Assembly: GCA_016707115.1 (NCBI GenBank)
Contig: JADJIH010000006.1
Span: 124,001-188,000, forward strand
DNA from: Ignavibacteriales bacterium
GTDB taxonomy: Bacteria > Bacteroidota > Ignavibacteria > Ignavibacteriales > Ignavibacteriaceae
Length of the DNA stretch: 64,000 nt
Direction: 5' to 3'
Shown here one piece after another: positions 53,700 to 63,236 of the stretch. The position numbers and the translations under genes were made by a program. The notes under the pieces were generated by a model. That model was not told where the DNA came from, ran no database searches, and saw nothing but the letters and a program-made list of their open reading frames with translations. Within the stretch, counting starts at the first letter, position 1; each line of letters starts with the position of its first letter.

Positions 53700-53739
53700 T
53701 ACATTCGTGTTTAGTTAGTTAGTAGTTAGTTAGATCTAA

Positions 53740-53767
53740 AAGGGCTCAGGAAACTGAGCCCTTGTTT
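53740..53767 (+). terminator. Rho-independent terminator after the nine-haem cytochrome
   Basis: AAGGGCTCAG at 53740-53749 and CTGAGCCCTT at 53754-53763 form a perfect 10-bp stem with GAAA loop, followed by GTTTATTTT. Just before it, 53711-53733 is a TTAGTTAG-type short tandem repeat. Confidence 0.85.
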
Positions 53768-53859
53768 ATTTTAAAGGAGAACACAGTATTTCTATAAAAA
53801 GATGAAATGTTTCAAATGAAAATTCTCAATTAGTTTACTTTATATCAGGGGGTTCAAAA

Positions 53860-54940
53860 ATGAGTGAAAGAAATTATACAGTTTAGAATATAAAGTTTTT
53901 ATTGTCTATCTGTTAATTGAAAGTAATGTTCCTATCAGCCAGCTGACTAATTTGAATCCAAAGTTAGTTGAGTTAGAAGTTAGAGAGCAATTTGCTTGTC
54001 TTGTTTATCTCTATACGCAAAAACATCTTAGCCTGTATAATAGCAGCAGCGGTTAATAATATTTCTGTGTTGGAATACAAGGTCAACTTAATGAGCACAG
54101 CGCGTGTCTTCCTGAAATCATTGGATTGTTTGCTGGGAAAGAGAAGTTATTATTCTAAATGCAAACGATCAATTAGAGGATGGTTACACAATTCTTACAA
54201 TGATGATAGATGAAGAAGCAGTTTATGTCATTTTCTGCCATTACTGAGTGCTTAAATAGGTTAGTATGCTTAATACATTCGATAAAATAAAGATGGCAAC
54301 AAAAGAAATTGAGTGTGATCGACCGATTGCTGTTCATAAACATTGCGAGCTTTATTAAATATGTAAACTTCCGCGCTAAATTTTGGTTATTCATCTCCAT
54401 TATTGATGAATTATAGCAGGTATATGGTTCTTCTAGTGCTAAGAATGAGGCTGAAAGAGTCTGATGTTCAGATAATGTTTCAGAGCATCTTAGAAAAATA
54501 ACCTATTTATAAACCAGTAATCATTTCTGATAAAGGCTTCAGTTTATCCCTTGAGATTTTGCTGAGTATCTTATACAATTCTGGCATCAGTAAATAAGAA
54601 CTTCTATAGCCTATTTGCAATGAAACTGAAAGATTGAATATTATCACATTTTCTTGCAGCAGAATTGTCCGAAGTAAAAGTCTTTATTAATCTTGATGAT
54701 GATTGAAAACGGATTGTCAGCTTTTTGATCATTACAATACTAAAAGACTTTGCATTCTTTTTATTTCTGAACACCTGAAGATTAATTACTATATCGAGTT
54801 GATGAAAACAAAATCTAAAAGAAAGTATCCTTCAAAGTGTTAACTAAGCAGATTTTCCAGAAGAGGGATTACAGTGGAAGAAGTTAGAAAGATTAACTGA
54901 TTTTTTGTCTTATTTATTTAATAAAAAATTCCATTCTGGT
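53860..54940 (+). mobile_element. Decayed IS3-like insertion sequence
   Basis: The gap 53700-55050 has no intact gene apart from the flanking terminators. In one frame, 53868-54053 is open for 62 codons: YSLEYKVFIVYLLIESNVPI then SQLTNLNPKLVELEV, which resembles the helix-turn-helix of IS3-type OrfA (YS.EFK..VV...L....TI.QLA). Further on, 54508-54594 reads PIYKPVIISDKGFSLSLEI then LLSILYNSGIS, like the catalytic SDQGSQFTS...L...GI block of the OrfB integrase core. Stops and frameshifts separate the pieces, so the element is dead. No terminal inverted repeats were identified; the limits are approximate. Confidence 0.4.
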
Positions 54941-54980
54941 TCAACCAAAACATAGTGTTGTAAGAAACTTTTATAAATTA

Positions 54981-55014
54981 AAAAAGGCACCATCGAGACC
55001 AGAGACAGTGCCTT
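54981..55014 (-). terminator. Terminator of the glycan-degradation operon (minus strand)
   Basis: On the minus strand AAGGCAC at 55014-55008 pairs with GTGCCTT at 54990-54984 and is followed by a T-run (the A-run at 54981-54985 on the plus strand). It lies about 40 bases after the stop of the GH5 gene at 55051. Confidence 0.7.
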
Positions 55015-55050
55015 AATCACTAAAATTATAGCAAAAACTTTAATAGAGAT

Positions 55051-57051
55051 TTACTTTAGCAAAATCAGTTTTTTGGTATCAGTATAATTTCCAGTGTTTA
55101 ATTTATAGAAATAAATTCCGCTTGGCAGGTTAGAAGCATCAAACTCTAATTCATAGTAACCAGAATTTCTATATTCATCAACTAAAGTTACGATTTCATT
55201 ACCCAGAACATCATAAATCTTTAAGGTCTGCCATCCGCTTGTGGGTGATTGCCAGGAAATATGAGTGAGAGGATTAAAAGGATTTGGATAGTTTTGATTT
55301 AATGAAAATTCCGCAGGCAAATTTTCATCTTCATTCTCAACATCAACTGCAAGAAGATCAAATTTTATATAACTAAAATTAAATTCACCAAAAAATAATC
55401 TTACTTGTAGACTATTAGTGCCTTGTGGCAGCCAAACATTTGGTATTGTAATATACTGCCAGTTTTGCCATCCACCAGTTGCGGGAACATCAAGAATAGA
55501 TCCAATTGTAGTTCCATTCAGTGATAAAATTATTTTGCCGCCTGCGTTTGGTGCTGAAACATTTACCAAAACATTGTAAGTGCCGCTGCTTGTAATGTTA
55601 ACTGTATACTTTAACCATTCTCCGGTTTTTGTCCAACCCACATTATATCCGTTTGAAAATGGGTCTGTACATTTTTCAATATCTACACCATCATTTCTAT
55701 AAATGTAGCCAGAATTGTAGGCTGTTCCTTGAGGTATTTGTAGATAATCAACATCGCTATAAGCAGAAAGATATCTTCCCAAATCATAATTAACAGCATG
55801 AACAATTCCCGGGATCTGATTATTTGCAAAAGGAATCACTTCCTGGTTGTTCACTTGTCTGAACATAGCATCAATTACATCCTTATTGTATTTGCATTGT
55901 TCAATTTTCATAACATTTACCTGAGCCATAAGAGCAGCAAATGCTGTACTAGAAGATGGTGGAGTGCCGCCGTTAGTCCAGTAGTTTAGCAAACTCTGGT
56001 ATGCTGGTAATAATGGAATAGAAAGCGGACCTGAAATTGAGGAAATTTTTTTGTGTGGCCACCAAGCCCAGCCGATGTTATTTGTTGTCATCAGTTCAAT
56101 GCATTCCACAAACCATTGATTTGAATTTTCACCCGTTTCTCCAAGCCATAAAGGTACGTTTGTACTATTTCTTAAGTCAATTAAATACTGAATCGAGGAC
56201 TGCGTATTTCCATTCCAGTATTTATGAAAACTGTAGGACATATTTTCATCCCAGGCAGGAGTGAGTCCGTTAAAATCAGTTGCAAAGTAGTTCCCTTCAA
56301 TAAATAAAATATGATTATTATCAACAGATCGAATAGTATCAGTTAATCTGATGTATAAATCTTTTAGCGGTTGGTTATTTGGAGGAAGGTTCCATTTAGG
56401 TTCATTTATAAGATCATATCCGCCAATCCAAGTTTTATCTTTATATCTTTCTGCAATTTTTCGCCAGATCACTACTAATAAGTCTTTGTTTGCTTCTCTT
56501 TCCCATAAAGATGGATAGGCTGGATTATAATCACTTATATTTACATCACTTTGTCCGCCTGGCGCAGCATGCATATCAAGTATAAGATAAATTTCATTTT
56601 GTTCGCACCAACTGAGTAATGAATCGATGATATCAAACCCGGTATTTAAAAAAGTTGGTGGATTTGTATTAGTCGCAAAAAGATTATAATGCATCGGCAA
56701 TCGTACAGAATTAAATCCCCATTTTTTCAAAGAATCTATATCAGCTTTTTTAATATAATTATCTCTGAATGCTTGATAAAAAGTTTCTGTGTTAGTCTCA
56801 CCGATTAAAGCTGAAATTTTTGATCTGATCTGCCACTGAGCATTTGCAAATGCCGATGTCTGCATCATATAGCCTTCTTGAACAAGCCAGTTGCCGAGTC
56901 CCATTCCTTTAAGCAACACCTCATTGCCGTTTCCATCTACGATTTTTTTATTGTCTCTATGTAAAAATCCCTGAGGCGTAATTTGGGTTTGAAGAAGCAA
57001 CACACTCACGATTAGTAAAAGTATCAATTTTTGTATCACACGTAGCTCCAT
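55051..57051 (-). CDS. GH5 cellulase-type glycoside hydrolase with CBM and T9SS tail
   Basis: The 666-residue protein has a signal peptide (1-26, ending near QTQIT). The GH5 (cellulase) domain fills about 28-350: LKGMGLGNWLVQEGYM opens it, WGFNSVRLPMHYN and LILDMHAAPGGQ follow, with acid/base E217 (YDLINEPKW) and nucleophile E305 (PLWLGETGEN). A carbohydrate-binding module of family 6/35 type lies at about 415-570 (VGWTKTGEWLKYTVNI and GTNSLQVRLFFGEFN). The T9SS sorting domain fills the end (NYPNPFNPLTHISW to KKLILLK). It should be exported to cut beta-1,4 or mixed beta-glucans, mannan or a similar polymer; subfamily unknown. It is the last gene of a five-gene minus-strand run and lies 20 bp after the PpiC gene. 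A GH5 paralogue without these extra domains in view starts the run. Confidence 0.88.
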   Translation of the reverse strand: MELRVIQKLILLLIVSVLLLQTQITPQGFLHRDNKKIVDGNGNEVLLKGMGLGNWLVQEGYMMQTSAFANAQWQIRSKISALIGETNTETFYQAFRDNYIKKADIDSLKKWGFNSVRLPMHYNLFATNTNPPTFLNTGFDIIDSLLSWCEQNEIYLILDMHAAPGGQSDVNISDYNPAYPSLWEREANKDLLVVIWRKIAERYKDKTWIGGYDLINEPKWNLPPNNQPLKDLYIRLTDTIRSVDNNHILFIEGNYFATDFNGLTPAWDENMSYSFHKYWNGNTQSSIQYLIDLRNSTNVPLWLGETGENSNQWFVECIELMTTNNIGWAWWPHKKISSISGPLSIPLLPAYQSLLNYWTNGGTPPSSSTAFAALMAQVNVMKIEQCKYNKDVIDAMFRQVNNQEVIPFANNQIPGIVHAVNYDLGRYLSAYSDVDYLQIPQGTAYNSGYIYRNDGVDIEKCTDPFSNGYNVGWTKTGEWLKYTVNITSSGTYNVLVNVSAPNAGGKIILSLNGTTIGSILDVPATGGWQNWQYITIPNVWLPQGTNSLQVRLFFGEFNFSYIKFDLLAVDVENEDENLPAEFSLNQNYPNPFNPLTHISWQSPTSGWQTLKIYDVLGNEIVTLVDEYRNSGYYELEFDASNLPSGIYFYKLNTGNYTDTKKLILLK

Positions 57052-57071
57052 TGTTATTTTTTTATAAAAAT

Positions 57072-58895
57072 TTATGGTAATATTTTTTCTTTTACTTCAT
57101 TATTCATCCATCCCGAGAATGGAGTTAGAAGTGGAACACCTGCCATTCTTCCACCGAATCCCATAAATCTATGAACAAACATTTGAATATTAGTTGATGT
57201 TATTTTATCAAGAACATTGTTGTAGATTTTTACATTCTTCTCAATAGAGAGATTTGCAGTTTTTTCATTCAATTTTTCAGTAAGAATTTTTAATCGTAAA
57301 GTACTCCTAAGTCGATCTTTAACTTCATTATATGCGAATGCCATAGAATCATTTGATTCCGTCTTTTCAACCAGCTTAAGAATTGTATAACCATTACTTC
57401 TTTTTAATGGTCCAAAAATTTCATTAATACTCATTCCAGAAACAGTATTTGATAAATCACTAAGCAGGGAAACAGGTATCAAATCGGTCTCACCATTTTG
57501 ATTTACCAGGGAATCAGTTTTACCGAAGTACTCAGCTATCACTGAAAATTCTACTCCTGCATTCATTTTATCCAGGACAATTCCAATTTCATCCAAATCA
57601 TTTAATGTTATCATCTGAAGTTTTACTAATGAAGTACTAAATGATTTAACGAATTGATTATTATAAAAATTGATCAGCATTTCTTCATCCACTTCAATTG
57701 AATCCAGAGTATTCACAAGATACATTTGTGCTAGATATTTTTGTCGCCATAGATTAAGATCGCTCTTAACCTGAGGAAGAAGATGATAACCCTTTTTGTA
57801 TCCTTCTTCAGTTAAAATTTGCTCTTCTACAAAACGTTTTGATATATACGCAAGTTTGGAAAGAACCGCATTTGAATCTAACTGGGTAATGCTAAAACCA
57901 GTGTAAGCAACTTTACTAAGTAAATCATAAAGCAGGATTTGTTTTTCTTTAATATTAAACAAAAGTGATTTTAAATCTGCTTCACTTAAAGAAGTTTTGA
58001 TTTCTTGAAAATCATTCTCGTTTAGTTCGAAGTAATTATTTTCTTCCCTAACCACTGGAGTTTTATCTTTTAATCTATGCCAGAAGATATTACTAAGAAG
58101 AAATAAGGTATTTGGATTTATTTTTACGTTTGTTCCTTTTAATAAATTATTTCGATATTCATTAAATAGTATTTCAAGTTTGCGACGTTTAATGGGTTTT
58201 CTAATATTTTCAATCGCTTGCTGATCTCCCAGATTTAACGGTGTAAAAACATTATCTCTACAATAAAATATTATCCATCCGTTATCAACTTGAAATGGAT
58301 TACTAAAACTTCCTTTCTTCAATGAATAGATTGTATCTTCAATTGTTTCATTATCTAAGTCACCAAACTTTACATCTATTATCGTATCATCAATTGAATT
58401 AAATAGGGGAATTAGCGAATCTATATTTGTTATGGACTTAAGTTGTTTGTGGAATTCAAAAATTGAAACAGAATCTTGTGATGAAATAAATCTTACCACC
58501 TGTGTAAACTGAGATTTATTTATTCCTTTTTCAAGATCCGATTTAGAGACTGTAACTTTGTTTTCAACCTCTTGCTTGAATAATGCATCACGAACAAATA
58601 AATCCTCGATCGGTTTGAAGTAGAAATCAAATTGTTTTGTTGTTACAATTCCCATTTTTTCTGCATCCATAGCCCACAGTTTTTCGGCAATCAAGGAATA
58701 AAGGAAATCATACTTAACAGTATCTGCATCAATCTCTTTATTTACAGGTATATAAGGTGATAACTCAAATCTAACTTTAAACTCCTTGGCAGTTATTTTT
58801 TCATTCCCAACCTGCGCAACTATTGTTTCATCGTTCTGAGAAAACGAAATAGAACTAAAGGCTAATAACAATACTAGTATTAAATATGCTTTCAT
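57072..58895 (-). CDS. PpiC/SurA-type peptidyl-prolyl isomerase
   Basis: The 607-residue protein has a signal peptide (ending near SFSQN). An N-terminal SurA-like helical part (about 22-125; EKITAKEFKVRFELSP) is followed by two parvulin-like rotamase regions: one at about 125-240 with the SKSDLEKGINKSQFTQVVRF start and DNGWIIFY end, and one at about 400-520 (LVNQNGETDLIPVSLLSDL to RSNGYTILKL). It would be a periplasmic foldase/chaperone for outer-membrane or exported proteins. A place inside a glycoside hydrolase operon, with 14 bp to GH3 and 20 bp to the T9SS GH5, suggests a dedicated helper for those enzymes, though that is inference. Catalytic residues of the parvulin sites are not obviously intact. 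Confidence 0.72.
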   Translation of the reverse strand: MKAYLILVLLLAFSSISFSQNDETIVAQVGNEKITAKEFKVRFELSPYIPVNKEIDADTVKYDFLYSLIAEKLWAMDAEKMGIVTTKQFDFYFKPIEDLFVRDALFKQEVENKVTVSKSDLEKGINKSQFTQVVRFISSQDSVSIFEFHKQLKSITNIDSLIPLFNSIDDTIIDVKFGDLDNETIEDTIYSLKKGSFSNPFQVDNGWIIFYCRDNVFTPLNLGDQQAIENIRKPIKRRKLEILFNEYRNNLLKGTNVKINPNTLFLLSNIFWHRLKDKTPVVREENNYFELNENDFQEIKTSLSEADLKSLLFNIKEKQILLYDLLSKVAYTGFSITQLDSNAVLSKLAYISKRFVEEQILTEEGYKKGYHLLPQVKSDLNLWRQKYLAQMYLVNTLDSIEVDEEMLINFYNNQFVKSFSTSLVKLQMITLNDLDEIGIVLDKMNAGVEFSVIAEYFGKTDSLVNQNGETDLIPVSLLSDLSNTVSGMSINEIFGPLKRSNGYTILKLVEKTESNDSMAFAYNEVKDRLRSTLRLKILTEKLNEKTANLSIEKNVKIYNNVLDKITSTNIQMFVHRFMGFGGRMAGVPLLTPFSGWMNNEVKEKILP

Positions 58896-58908
58896 TATTC
58901 CTGCACAA

Positions 58909-61434
58909 TCATTTTAATGTGAACTTTTCTTTTAATTTAATATCCTGAGATGAACTTCCAATCAAAATTTCAAACTCCCCGTTTTCAGCAGTCCATTCCT
59001 TTGTTTTGGGATCAAAGAAAGAAAGCGCATTTTTATCAATTGTAAATTCAACAACTTTTTCTTCACCTGGATTTAAGTTTACTTTCTTAAATCCTTTTAG
59101 CTCTTTTACTGGTCTATCAATAGAAGATTGAATATCCTTTATATAAAGCTGAACAACTTCACTGCCATTTACATTCCCAGTGTTTTTAATACTTAATTTT
59201 ACAAGTAATTTATCATTTTGATTGATATCTTTTGATGACAATTTTAAGTCATTGTATTTAAATGTTGTATAACTTAAACCAAAACCGAATGGAAAAAGCG
59301 GTTTGATATTATTCTTCTCGAAGTGTCTGTAGCCCACATAAATTCCATCTTCATAAATCGTTGTGCCATCTAATTTTTTATATGAATCAAACGCTGAACA
59401 ATCTTCCCATCGTTTTGGGAATGTCATCGGTAATTTACCGGAAGGATTTGTTTCACCAAGTAAAACTTCAACGATTGCACTGCCTGCTTGCTCACCTGCA
59501 AACCAGGCTTCAATCAATCCATCAACATTATTCAGCCAATCATCCATTAAAACAGGTGAGCCGGTTGTTAATACAACAATTGTGTTTGGATTTGCTTCTG
59601 CAACTCTTTTAATCAAATCATCCTGTTCATTTGGAAGTACTAAATCTTTTCTATCAAATCCTTCGCTTTCATAGTTAGCATTCGTTCCTGCAAAAACTAT
59701 AGCAATATCCGAATTCTTTGCAGCTGTTATTGCATCAGAAATCAACTGATCATTTGGTTTTCTCCAACCAAATTTTATAATTGCTCCACCGCCTTTTTCA
59801 TAATATTCTAATTTAATCTTATATAATTGTCCGGCATTCAATTCCATTGTGTATGAATTTGTTAATACTGCATGATCATTCCAATCATTTATTATTAGTT
59901 TATCATCGATATATAATCTTACCCCATCGTCGCTTGAAACATCAAATGTATATTTATCTGATTTATCAGGTTTTAAATAACCGGTCCATCTAACTGAAAA
60001 ATTATCTTTCTGAAAATCCTCAAATGGACCTTTATCATTCCACATAAAACTAATACTCTTATCAATATTTAATCTTGCAGGTTCACCTTCAAGATTCATA
60101 TTAGTAAAGTATTCACCTTTAAATCCATTTTCTTTTTCATCTTTATTTGTAAACAATAATCTTGGATCAATTGGATTGGTATCACCATCAATCATAGAAC
60201 CCTGAGTAAAATTTATCTTTACTTTATCTCCGATTTTATTTTGTAAGGCTTCAAGCGGACTAACAGATTTAAATGGAACAACCATTGAACTTCCACCGCC
60301 GCCAGTAATAGCAACTTTACTATTGGGTCCAATTACAGCGATTGATTTAATTTTATTTAAATCTAAAGGAAGGATTGAATTTTCATTCTTCAGTAAAACA
60401 ATTCCATCTTTTGCGATATTAAGTGCAACCTGTTTGTGTTTATCCGTATTAACTTTTGTTGAATCATATTGATAACCATCAAATAAACCAATTGTAAACA
60501 TCACTCTAAGAATTCTTCTAACTTTATCATCCAGCTTTAATTCAGAAAGTTCTCCACTTTTAATTTTTTGAAACAATGAATCAGCATTTAAATATTTTCC
60601 TGTTGGCATTTCAAGATCTAATCCGCTGTTAAAAACAGGAAGAGAATTGTGAACAGCACCCCAATCGGACATTACTAAACCATTGAATTTCCATTTATTC
60701 TTTAAGACATCAACTAATAGATAATCATTTTCGCTACAATAAGGTCCGTTTAATTTATTATAAGCACACATTACTGCTAGGACATTTGCTTCTTCAACTG
60801 CTGATTTGAAAGCAGGGAAGTATATTTCATTTAAAGTACGTTCATCAACAATCGTGTTTACAAAATCACGTTGATGTTCCTGGTTGTTTGCTGCAAAATG
60901 TTTTACGGTTGCAACAACATTTTCATTCTGAACACCTTTTATATAATTAACAGTAATTCGTGATGTTAAAAATGGATCTTCACCAAAACTTTCAAAATTT
61001 CTACCGCCCACTGGAATGCGGGCTATGTTTACACATGGAGCCAGGATTACATGTCTTCCTTTTGCTTTTGTTTCTGTTGCAAGAACTTTTCCAAATTCTG
61101 TTACGATTTCTGGATTCCAGGTAGCGCCGAGTAAAATTCCTGAAGGCAATGCAGTTGAATTATCCCAGCGAACGCCAAGTGGACCATCAGCCATATTTAA
61201 CGGCGGAATGCCAAGTCTTTCAATTGCTTTTGTCTCAAATCCGGTTCCACCAAGCATTTCAATTTTTTCTTCAAGCGTCATTCGCTTTAATAAATCTTCA
61301 ACTCGCTCTTCAATGCTCAATGTCTTATCAAAATATGGGACTCTCATTTTATTTCTTTCATCATTTTCTTTAAAGTTAAATGATAACAATGCTGTGAATA
61401 TTAATAATATTAAAAGCAGAATTTCTTTTTTCAT
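58909..61434 (-). CDS. GH3 beta-glucosidase with PA14 insert
   Basis: The 841-residue protein has a signal peptide (1-20) and the complete GH3 layout. The first domain (about 40-340) includes MADGPLGVRW, KHFAANNQEHQRD and nucleophile D257 in GLVMSDWGAVHN. The second (about 345-700) has VLLKNENSILPL and VVFAGTNANYESEGFDR with the acid/base region, but is interrupted by a PA14 module at about 440-570 (GEYFTNMNLEGEPARL and FDVSSDDGVRLYIDDK), a known sugar-binding insertion. A fibronectin-III-like C-terminal domain follows (VNGSEVVQLYIKD). It removes terminal beta-glucose or similar residues from oligosaccharides, probably in the periplasm. No T9SS tail is present. It lies 14 bp ahead of the PpiC gene in the same operon. 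Confidence 0.92.
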   Translation of the reverse strand: MKKEILLLILLIFTALLSFNFKENDERNKMRVPYFDKTLSIEERVEDLLKRMTLEEKIEMLGGTGFETKAIERLGIPPLNMADGPLGVRWDNSTALPSGILLGATWNPEIVTEFGKVLATETKAKGRHVILAPCVNIARIPVGGRNFESFGEDPFLTSRITVNYIKGVQNENVVATVKHFAANNQEHQRDFVNTIVDERTLNEIYFPAFKSAVEEANVLAVMCAYNKLNGPYCSENDYLLVDVLKNKWKFNGLVMSDWGAVHNSLPVFNSGLDLEMPTGKYLNADSLFQKIKSGELSELKLDDKVRRILRVMFTIGLFDGYQYDSTKVNTDKHKQVALNIAKDGIVLLKNENSILPLDLNKIKSIAVIGPNSKVAITGGGGSSMVVPFKSVSPLEALQNKIGDKVKINFTQGSMIDGDTNPIDPRLLFTNKDEKENGFKGEYFTNMNLEGEPARLNIDKSISFMWNDKGPFEDFQKDNFSVRWTGYLKPDKSDKYTFDVSSDDGVRLYIDDKLIINDWNDHAVLTNSYTMELNAGQLYKIKLEYYEKGGGAIIKFGWRKPNDQLISDAITAAKNSDIAIVFAGTNANYESEGFDRKDLVLPNEQDDLIKRVAEANPNTIVVLTTGSPVLMDDWLNNVDGLIEAWFAGEQAGSAIVEVLLGETNPSGKLPMTFPKRWEDCSAFDSYKKLDGTTIYEDGIYVGYRHFEKNNIKPLFPFGFGLSYTTFKYNDLKLSSKDINQNDKLLVKLSIKNTGNVNGSEVVQLYIKDIQSSIDRPVKELKGFKKVNLNPGEEKVVEFTIDKNALSFFDPKTKEWTAENGEFEILIGSSSQDIKLKEKFTLK

Positions 61435-61541
61435 TTTTATTCCATTTTTCTTATGCTTTATATAAAAGGTAACCTTTTTTACAACCGATCAAAATATGAT
61501 GGAATCATATCAATCTTTTGATCAGCGGTCAGGTAAATTAT

Positions 61542-63134
61542 CTAATCAATAATTAATGTATGTTCACCTTTGGTTAATTTAAACACTTTGTAATTGTTAT
61601 TTCCATGCTCAACATTCAATTTAAAATCATTATCACAAATTACTTTGATGGTAATCGGGGAAGTTACTTTTTCTCTTTTCTCAGCGGAAAGTGAAACAGT
61701 AACATTACCAAATTTCAGATTTTCAATTCCGTGTTTATCAATTCTAGTTAAGTGCCAGGTTAATAAACTATTAACTCCATCTGGACGCAGACCAATTATA
61801 TTTTCAATTAATAGTTCAATGGGGCCGCAGCCTGTCCAACCAACAAAATCGGGCCGTGACCAGCTGCCGCGAGCAAATGCTTCAGGCGAATAATTTTCCC
61901 AGATTGTTCCAGTCTTCTTATAAACTTCATAAATTCCATTTAGATATTCTTCTGTAGCAAGAGTAGCGAACTCATTAAATTTATAAGCCATGTCATTACC
62001 AACACCAAACTTATCCAGTCCTTTAATTATCATTACATTTGTAGGTGCCCAAACACTCCCAAGCCAGTATTCTCCATCAGCTTTATAATTTTTCTGGTCA
62101 GCAGCTAAGGATGGAAATGGAATTTTTCTCCAGAATGTGTGCGGGTCTTTAAGATTATTTAATAATTTTTCGGATTGATGAAGATCCGAGACTCCTGCAA
62201 GCATCGGCCAAAAACATCCAACTGTTTTACATTTTATTTGATTGCCTTCATCATCAACATCATAATAAAGACCATCTTCTTCATTCCACATAAACTTATT
62301 AATAAGAACAGAAATTTGATTTGCTTTATCTTTAAACAATTTTGATTTATTTGAAAGTTCAAGTTTAAGATCAAGTTCAAGATTTTCATCTAATAATATT
62401 TGGTTACACATTTCAGACATATCATTATACATCATTACCATTTGTGCAGACATATCAACCCAACCTGAACCACCTCGTGGTGTGTTATCCATTCCAGAAC
62501 CTAATCCCGTTTGCCAGTAAAGATTATGTTTTGTGTTTTCTTTTTTGCGGTAAATTTCTAACCACTCAGCAAATTTTTCTAAAACCGATAGTACACTTTT
62601 AAATCGCGATTTATCACCAGTGATTTTAAAATTTTCCATTTCAGCCCAGCTAAACAAAGGCGGATTAACAGTGTGTTCTCTTCCTTCAAATACAAAATCT
62701 TCTCCGGTTGCTTCAACAATTTCTCTGCAGATGTAACCGTTTTCATATTGTCTGCAATAAAAATTATCTAACGATTGAATCGCGGGAAAAATATGATCAG
62801 CATATCGGGCAAACATTATCATAAAAAAAGTATCCCATTGAAAAATGTTTGGTGCAAATGCTTCATCAATATATGCAGAGACAAATGGGGAACCGGTTGG
62901 CGGATTTTTATAATGATCAAAAGCTAATTGCCATGTTTTCCAGTAAAGTTCAATGTACTCTGGATTATTTTCTAAGATAGGTGAGGGAAGTTTGTCTTTA
63001 CTTGTTTCAAAACTTGGGATGACTGATTCTGTTAAAGTTTTTTTAGAAAAATATTTACCTCTTATTCCTGAGTCTTCATATTGAGCCATTACCATAATTG
63101 GAATAAATACGATTAATAAAATCTTTCTCATCAT
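61542..63134 (-). CDS. GH63/MGH1-type glycoside hydrolase
   Basis: The 530-residue protein has a signal peptide (1-18, ending near VMAQY). It has the (alpha/alpha)6-barrel features of GH63/trehalase-like enzymes of the mannosylglycerate-hydrolase type: APNIFQWDTFFMIMFARYA, WQTGLGSGMDNTPRGGSGWV with the catalytic Asp, and GEYWLGSVWAPTNVMIIKGL. The C-terminal WENYSPEAFARG region has the second acidic residue. Family members release glucose or mannose from alpha-linked sugars; the substrate here is not set by sequence. The gene lies between GH5 and GH3, with 107 bp to the GH3 start. The gap upstream holds a perfect palindrome. Confidence 0.8.
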   Translation of the reverse strand: MMRKILLIVFIPIMVMAQYEDSGIRGKYFSKKTLTESVIPSFETSKDKLPSPILENNPEYIELYWKTWQLAFDHYKNPPTGSPFVSAYIDEAFAPNIFQWDTFFMIMFARYADHIFPAIQSLDNFYCRQYENGYICREIVEATGEDFVFEGREHTVNPPLFSWAEMENFKITGDKSRFKSVLSVLEKFAEWLEIYRKKENTKHNLYWQTGLGSGMDNTPRGGSGWVDMSAQMVMMYNDMSEMCNQILLDENLELDLKLELSNKSKLFKDKANQISVLINKFMWNEEDGLYYDVDDEGNQIKCKTVGCFWPMLAGVSDLHQSEKLLNNLKDPHTFWRKIPFPSLAADQKNYKADGEYWLGSVWAPTNVMIIKGLDKFGVGNDMAYKFNEFATLATEEYLNGIYEVYKKTGTIWENYSPEAFARGSWSRPDFVGWTGCGPIELLIENIIGLRPDGVNSLLTWHLTRIDKHGIENLKFGNVTVSLSAEKREKVTSPITIKVICDNDFKLNVEHGNNNYKVFKLTKGEHTLIID

Positions 63135-63151
63135 TCATCTCTGAAAACAAA

Positions 63152-63182
63152 ATGTCACATTTTGCCTGTCGAAATGTGACAT
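63152..63182. repeat. Perfect palindrome in the GH operon
   Basis: ATGTCACATTT at 63152-63162 pairs perfectly (11 bp) with AAATGTGACAT at 63172-63182 around TGCCTGTCG. A further dispersed-type motif, CCTTCGACAAGCCCAGGAT, follows at about 63203. It may be a repeat of the type seen elsewhere in the window or an attenuating hairpin or operator. Confidence 0.55.
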
Positions 63183-63236
63183 AATATATATACTTAACAT
63201 AATCCTTCGACAAGCCCAGGATAACATTTGAATATT

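Noticed and set aside
53711..53733. TTAGTTAG-type tandem repeat after the nine-haem cytochrome
   Set aside because: Too short and irregular to be a CRISPR or a meaningful satellite; reported only as context of the terminator.
53992..54213. 73-codon plus-strand frame in the gap after the cytochrome
   Set aside because: It overlaps the IS3-like fragments in another frame, shows no domain, and has no ribosome site.
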